Below, in pieces: positions 58,552 to 64,000 of a DNA stretch of 64,000 nt; the stretch's first letter is position 1; each line of letters begins with the position of its first letter. The notes beneath the pieces are model-generated. The model had not been told where the DNA came from. It ran no database searches and worked only from the letters and a program-made list of their open reading frames with translations. Made by a program: the position numbers and the translations under genes. The DNA comes from Phlebiopsis flavidoalba (Eukaryota > Basidiomycota > Agaricomycetes > Polyporales > Phanerochaetaceae): contig JAOCPU010000002.1 of NCBI GenBank assembly GCA_035772785.1, forward strand, positions 806,001-870,000. Reading direction: 5' to 3'.

Positions 58552-59853
58552 TATAGTCGTAAGGAAAGGGCAATCGAGGGGCGGAATGAAAAGGTGAGGG
58601 GTCGGTGAGAGGGGGAGTCGGGTTTGTCGAGAGGAGAATTGTTCTCGACACCATCCTTTTTTATCTCCGTGCTGGGCGGGCCAATTCGGACGCCTTCTTC
58701 GAACCCCAGACTAATTATCAAAAATGAGGGAAAAAAACACTCTCCGGACGATCTGAAGGCACGGAGATCTCGTAGCCCGGGCACAGACTGTCTTGGTTGC
58801 AACATGCGATCGAGTTCCGGTCACGAAAAAAGACCATTGTGCCTCTCTTAAAGCACCTGTGGCACGTGGGATCTGTCGATTAATGGAGAGTAGACAAAAG
58901 GATCTAGACAAAAGCCTAAGCACCTTTGCTTTCGCTCTAAGGCACCGTTCCTGTGGCTCATTTGGGCGTGCACTTCCGGAGGCATGGTACGGTGCGGGAG
59001 AGCTTGCCACGTCGACACGGACATTTGAGCTGAGGTGAGCCGGACAAAAACATGTTGTTGCATCACCCCAAATCTATCAACAGCTTCGATGTGTCCGGAA
59101 TGGAATGGTGGACAGAGGCCTCTCAGCACACGCTTCGTCTTTCTCGCTGCTACGAGCTGCTGCGTTTGGTTCCTCTTACGGAATGTTCCTGGAGACGTGC
59201 TAATTTTTTCGCTTCTGTTGCTGTGATGCGCCAGATAGCAGTGACAACGCCGTCGCGTTACTGTATTCGGTTCTAAGCGGGCATGCGACCATCAAATGCG
59301 ACCATGAGGTCGCGCACACTCTGTCGCCCACATCTGGTTCAAGATCGCGTGCACGCTGCATGAGAGGCAAAGACTATACCCCAAGACCGAGCTTAGGCCT
59401 CGCGGACGCGTATCAACGCAAGCTCGATCGATAAAAGTTTGAACGATGCAGGACTTCGTAACGATTCGCGCTTTGTTCATTGCGCATTGTCACATTTTGT
59501 CGTCTATGAAGGACATGGAAGGTCGTGAAAGGAGCAAGGTAAGAGGACAAGGAAAAGGGGCGTTATGTGGCGAGATTCCCACGAGGCCGATGAAGATGAA
59601 GCGCCCGCGTCGCGATCGCGACATCCAGTCTTGTCATTAATTGGTTACTTTGCTCCCGTACCCCATAGCACCTTGAAGTTCCTCTACCCCACATGAAATT
59701 GTGGATTAACTTCCGCCAGCTGGTCGAATGGAGCGGAATCAAAATGGCTTGGACCCCCCGGGTAATATCGCTTACGCCAGTGTCAAGTTTGCAGTCGAGT
59801 ATGGTAAGCGAAGTACTCGTAATAAACCTTCACGCGTTCTGTGCCAATTTAAC
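58552..59853. other. Intergenic; no gene supported
   Basis: Promoter side of the minus-strand gene starting at 58,551. Plus-strand frames at 58,793-59,276 are open for about 80 codons but show no motifs. Confidence 0.4.
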
Positions 59854-61280
59854 GATGGGTTAACAATCTGGCTACATGGGGGTGTAACTTAAGTTAACTT
59901 TGCGCTGGCTTGTGGTGGCTTAAGCCACCTTAAGGCTACTTACGCTAACTTAAGCGCGTCCAAGTAACTTGAAGCCAACCGAAGCCAAATTGGTCCGCGG
60001 GCGTTGTCGCGCGCGAGCTTGAGCGTTACTTGAGCGTACTTGGCCAAACCTTTCCGTATTCTGTCATCACGGCGCGATAGACTGGGCATGAGCAGGCATG
60101 AATGGTCTAGTATTTTGAAGCTGGATGTGCTCGAATATCTTAGAATGCTGAAGATGGCATACATGCAACGGGAAAGGTTCATTTACATTGATAATATTAA
60201 ATAAATTGATATGTAACTGATATCAGGTTGTTTTTACGTGGTAAAATCTTCCTTGTTCTCAAGTTTGACATACTGTATTGTCTCTCACATTTTGAAGGAA
60301 AGGTTTTAACCATTAATACTCCTTAAATCTCAGCCAGTGGCTCGAAAAGCGAGTCTTATTCCCGTGAACATGGAGTTCTGGCGCAGTAAAAACACACTAA
60401 GGGAGACAAGCCAGCGGAGATCAAACCAAGTTTGGCGTAAGTAAGCGGGGCTTCAATTAAATGATCCCAAGTTAGCGTAAGCCAGCGGGGATTGAACCTA
60501 AAAGTCCCCGCACTCAAGCACTCGCGCGCGTAGAGGACGCGGCAACATGCTACAGCTGACAGATGAGTTCTGCGAAAATGTGTCATCTAAAGGTGTCGTG
60601 AGATGCCATAGCCCTCCGCATTCCCGTGTCGTGGCATCAAGGTACACCTAGCCGGGGCTGGTAAGATCTATGCCACTGGTGCTTGCAATTTCTCGCATAT
60701 GGTATCGCCTGCACACACTCGCTGCATTAACTTGTGGCGTACTTGGGCTAACTTCAAGCTACTTACGCAAGCTTAAGCTCACAAGTTAGCGGAAGCTAGC
60801 ACAAGTACGCCAAGAACTTGCTCGGAGCTCGAGTAACTTGCAGAAACTCCGCTAACTTGAAGTAACTTCGGATCACAAATGGCTAACTTGGTGCTTGGGG
60901 AAGACCATTTTAAGAAGAGATTGGGTCAGAATCACCGAAAAGCTACATGAGAAATCGTCAGAAATTCCACGAATTTGGACCCAGCGCCCTCTCAATGCGG
61001 TCGTGATCGGCATTACCTTCTTCTGCTAAATATCTCGCGCTTTAGTGCAAATGTAAAGCAGCGGTGTCGAGAGGTCCTCAAAAAAAAAAGCGGAAAAAAA
61101 TATACAAGCCTTATGGACGGTACTTATGGCTATGATATGCTACAATAAATGATGCTAATGGTAGCCAAAGCTCACTAAACGTTCGCTTAGCCGTTGCGTG
61201 AGCGGAGGCAAGTTAGCTCAAGCAAGCGCTTATTCTCAAGTTAACTTGAAGCCAGCGCTTCAAGTAACTTTGCGCACCCT
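59854..61280. mobile_element. Non-autonomous element with dense AAGTTA/CTTAAG motifs
   Basis: Both ends are packed with short related words (AAGTTAACTT, GCTTAAGC, CAAGTTAGC, AAGTAACTTG, GCCAGCG) on both strands, at 59,885-60,050, 60,420-60,500, 60,720-60,890 and 61,155-61,275. The outer ends are imperfect inverted repeats: GGGTGTAACTTAAGTTAACT at 59,880 and AGGGTGCGCAAAGTTACTTG as the complement of 61,280. The 10-mer CCAATTTAAC occurs at 59,844-59,853 and 61,281-61,290, a candidate target-site duplication. No transposase is encoded; the centre is AT-rich. Confidence 0.6.
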
Positions 61281-61820
61281 CCAATTTAACCCAGTCAAAT
61301 AGCTGCTCGCGGCATTTTCTTGGCATTTTGTCGGACCATGTTGCGCAGACAGTAATAGCTGCACTACGAAAATGCAGCACGTACTGAGGCACACTGTACA
61401 GCTTGTCGCCATGATCATCAATTGTACGCTCGGTCTCTAGAATACTGACAAGGAGATTCTTGAAAACAGCGGTCTTGAGAAACAATTAATACCTAATCTT
61501 CCAAGTTTGCCGTCTATCGTCGTTCTGAGCTCTCTTCTGCCAACTATCAAAATCAGATCGGGTTGTCCACACATAAACCATTCAATACACTTCAGTAAAT
61601 TCTTGACAACAGAATACCTACACCAACCATCTCAACCACCACCGACCACATCACGAACAGCCACTACCCAATCCGGACAGCTGCAGCTTTGTGGCGCATG
61701 ACACAGTGCGACAATATTGAGCGCCAGGTGTATCACTCTAACCAGCGAGTCCCACGGTACGTGCACACGCACCTTGACTCTCACCTTCACGTCCGATCTA
61801 AGTGCTGCCACAGAAGAAAC
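61281..61820. other. Intergenic; upstream region of glutaredoxin
   Basis: Non-coding sequence with CA/CC-rich stretch just before the glutaredoxin start. Nothing else recognised. Confidence 0.45.
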
Positions 61821-62659
61821 ATGGCTAATACTGCGCCCGCATTCCGCTCGCCCTATAGGCGGCGACGGATCCTCTGGGCACTACTGCTCACAGCTGCGGT
61901 GTCGCTTTGGTACATCGCCACGCACACAGAGTCATCGTTCAGCTCGTGGTCACTTCCTCAATATCTAAAAGATCTCGGTCTATCGTCCTCCTCCTCTTCT
62001 CGTGTACGACTGGGTCTCTGACGCAAAAGCTGAAGTAGGGAGACCACGAGTTGAAGAGATACATGGCGTGCTTCATTTCGTGACAGCGTACCCTGACCGA
62101 ACGCTCAATGAAGCAGACGCACGGTGCTATCGACGTTGTAGGCTTAGGCCCTGTCCAGGTTGATCCCTCCAAACAGGTTGATCTCCGAGTTTATGCACCG
62201 GATGGCGATGACAATTGGAGCGAGCACGTAAAGACTCTGCGTGCTCAACATCCGCTGGTCATATTTAGCAAATCATATTGCCCGTACGTTTGTCACATCG
62301 CATCATGCGAAGCAAATTCTGATCTTTACGATTTCTATTTACATCCTATCATAGTTACTCACAACGGGCGAAAGCTTTACTCGCTTCGCAAAACCTGAAG
62401 CCTTCTGCTACAATCGTAGAACTTGATCAGCGCCCCGACGGCCCCATCCTTCAAGCCATACTCAAGAGGTTAACGGGGAGGGGAACTGTCCCAAACATTA
62501 TCCTTCAGGTAGGCTGACTTCGAGTGTGAAGAGGTCTGTAGACTGACGGACGGACAGGGCAATTCCATCGGGGGATCCGATGATGTATGGGAGATGCACC
62601 AGGACAACAAATTGAAAGGGCTGTTGCATGAGAATGGTCTGTTGGTGGGAGGCCTATAG
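61821..62659 (+). CDS. Membrane-anchored glutaredoxin (GRX6/7-like)
   Basis: Thiol-disulfide oxidoreductase of the secretory pathway. Start MANTAPAFRSPYRRRR precedes a signal anchor ILWALLLTAAVSLWYIATHT, giving a short basic cytosolic tail and lumenal catalytic domain. After a linker come VDLRVYAPDGDDNWSEHVKT and LVIFSKSYCP, where an intron (GTACGT...CATAG) splits the active site; the next exon starts Y-S, so the motif is CPYS with a single cysteine in the first exon, a monothiol-type site. Then LKPSATIVELDQRPDGPILQ, AILKRLTGRGTVPNIILQ (with the TVPN cis-Pro loop), a second intron, and GNSIGGSDDVWEMHQDNKLK, GLLHENGLLVGGL-stop. The CPYS and TVP...GGSDD motifs confirm the family. The N-terminal linker has one or two shifts. 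Confidence 0.9.
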
Positions 62660-62794
62660 TCTGCGCTGTACGTTATAGCGGTAGAAGTATATTTGATGTC
62701 GCCTTCGCCTCGTTCATAAGCACCAGACTGTCTCTATTTATCCTGACGATAGTGTGCACTAGGTGACGTAGGACTGTATATTCACGCGATGCGC

Positions 62795-63575
62795 TCATTT
62801 CCACGGAAGACGACGTGGCCTACGTTTCGTTCGAACAACGGAGGATGGCGGGGGCTGCGGACCGCGCTTACGTGTACGCTGTGTAGGAGGGGTCGCATCT
62901 ATTGCGTGGTGTGATTCCGGCATTTCGGAGGTCATATCCATGGAAGACTCTTCGGATTTAGCCTGCGGTAGTGGAACAGTCTGCTTAGGACTCATGGGGT
63001 CGTCCTCGTCGGGGGTAGGAGGTGCGGGTATTCGACGTGTTGTGTGACAGCTCATGCATGTATGGCAAACAGCGTGAACCCTGAGCCAGGGCATGCTGCA
63101 GATTCGTCATTGACAACTGTTATATAAACGGCCTTAAATGCATTCGACGCACGATTGATCCGCACTTGCTCGGTTGATCCCTGGAATGAGAATCAGGTTG
63201 CAGTTCTTGCATAGTTTACGTTTCACAGCGGGATCTCTGCTTTGATTAGAATATGGAGCTCAACCAGGGCTCTGTACTTACAATCTCGTATTGGTCTTTT
63301 GGCCTATAGCTTTCATTGACTTAACGTAGGATCTGGCGAGGTCGGCAGGGCAGTCGAATGACGCAACTTATTCCTTTTCCGCATCTCCTCCTTCCTTTCC
63401 CGGCCGGCCCTTCAAAGTTGAAGGTATCGGCGACCCGAAGTCATTGGGCGGAATTTGTGCCGTGCCCATGAGCGCGCGCTATTCGCTTGGTACAGAAAGT
63501 TCATCCTTTGCAGGATGTCCACGGGTTTGTTACACTGTTCGGGTTGGGGACTTCATCTTTACTCTTCTTAGCCAT
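62795..63575 (-). CDS. RNase P/MRP protein subunit Rpp21/SNM1 (Rpr2 domain)
   Basis: Zinc-ribbon protein subunit of nuclear RNase P and/or MRP, which process tRNA and rRNA precursors. Start MAKKSKDEVPNPNSVTNP, then in another frame VDILQRMNFLYQANSA, ARSYVKSMKAIGQKTNTRL, an intron (GTAAGT...AAGCAG), DPAVKRKLCKNCNLILIPG (first CxxC pair), VRINRAS, a second intron region and HTCMSCHTTRRIPAPPTPDE (second CxxC pair). The tail is basic and Pro-rich (RTRKRGPQPPPSS) and ends RRLPWK-stop. The paired CxxC knuckles plus the MNFLYQA and SYVKSMKAIGQK helices are diagnostic of Rpr2/Rpp21. It is convergent with glutaredoxin, 135 bases apart. Confidence 0.85.
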
Positions 63576-64000
63576 AAGAGGGAAAGAAATGCCCAGCAAA
63601 GAGACGAGCTGAATACACAAGAACCCGCGAGTGGTTGTGGAGGCGAGCTCATGGTCGTGGACTTCGGCTCAGGCTGCGCGGTGAGAAAGTTGAACCACGT
63701 GTCGCTCACGTGAGCACGACGCGATCGGCGCTTTCGCGAGCGGGGGACTTGGCCACGGTCCTTTTCCTCTGACCATGTACTCGAGCTGCGCCATCCTGGA
63801 GATTTCACGCGACTGTAACTAGTTTCTGACAATGTGAGCTGCTTTTTGGTCTATAAGGCGTGCAACCCCGCTGAAATATTACCAGAATCACAATTAGTTG
63901 TCGTTTAATCGCGTCCCACCGGGGCGTTCGCCACCTAATGAGGGTGCTCTGCGTTGCGGAGAAACCCTCGATCCGCGCGCTCTATTACACAGATCCTATC
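63576..64000. other. Upstream region of Rpp21/SNM1
   Basis: Expected promoter and 5' flank. Open frames on both strands have no motifs. The window ends here without another recognisable gene. Confidence 0.4.

Noticed and set aside
1..64000. CRISPR arrays, operons, phage or bacterial islands
   Set aside because: Spliceosomal introns and eukaryotic gene content throughout; no regularly spaced repeats.

Overview
This window is nuclear DNA of a filamentous basidiomycete, most likely an Agaricomycete. Genes are broken by many short (about 45-65 bp) GT-AG introns with CTAAC-type branch points. The gene set is fungal housekeeping (RNase P subunit, SF3b, Sm protein, proteasome, TSR1, AFG1, CLC, CTR, PalC), and one protein matches a domain I know mainly from mushroom genomes (DUF6593-like). 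There are no operons, ribosome binding sites or CRISPR arrays.

Almost every recognisable gene carries several one-base insertions or deletions between otherwise perfectly conserved stretches, often beside homopolymers. The sequence therefore looks like an imperfectly polished long-read assembly. I give gene spans by protein homology across frames rather than as clean open frames; exact starts, ends and introns are given where I could trace them.

Layout: 1-1,110 is a second copy of sequence at 41.2-44.9 kb. 2.0-9.7 kb holds gluconokinase (-), the histone chaperone CHZ1 (-), a DUF6593-like protein (+) and a PalC-like BRO1 protein (+). 10.1-11.7 kb is a repeat island with two tRNA-like Pol III elements. 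12.2-26.6 kb is dense: proteasome alpha subunit PRE9 (-) divergent from a CTR copper transporter (+), SmD3 (-), TSR1 (-), tRNA-Val(AAC) (-), an EamA/SLC35F5-like transporter (+), a HAC1-like bZIP factor (+), a CLC chloride channel lacking its middle (+), and the 3' end of an alpha/beta hydrolase (-). 26.6-35 kb is AT-rich and repeat-rich, including an inverted, expanded copy of the 10.1-11.7 kb island. 35.2-39.7 kb is SF3b subunit 3 (RSE1). 41.6-44.0 kb is a one-pass membrane protein gene whose 3' end is the duplicated piece. 45.4-47.9 kb is AFG1 ATPase, 49.7-51.1 kb an Hsp20-like protein, and 54.5-58.5 kb one or two unrecognised minus-strand genes. 59.85-61.29 kb is an unusual element built of short AAGTTA/CTTAAG-type motifs. 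61.8-63.6 kb holds a membrane-anchored glutaredoxin (+) and the RNase P/MRP subunit Rpp21/SNM1 (-).

The genes do not form one pathway. RNA processing and ribosome biogenesis are well represented (SmD3, RSE1, TSR1, Rpp21), as are metal/redox and ion transport (CTR, CLC, glutaredoxin), but I see this as ordinary gene order, not a cluster. The novelty lies in the repeats and the rearranged genes.
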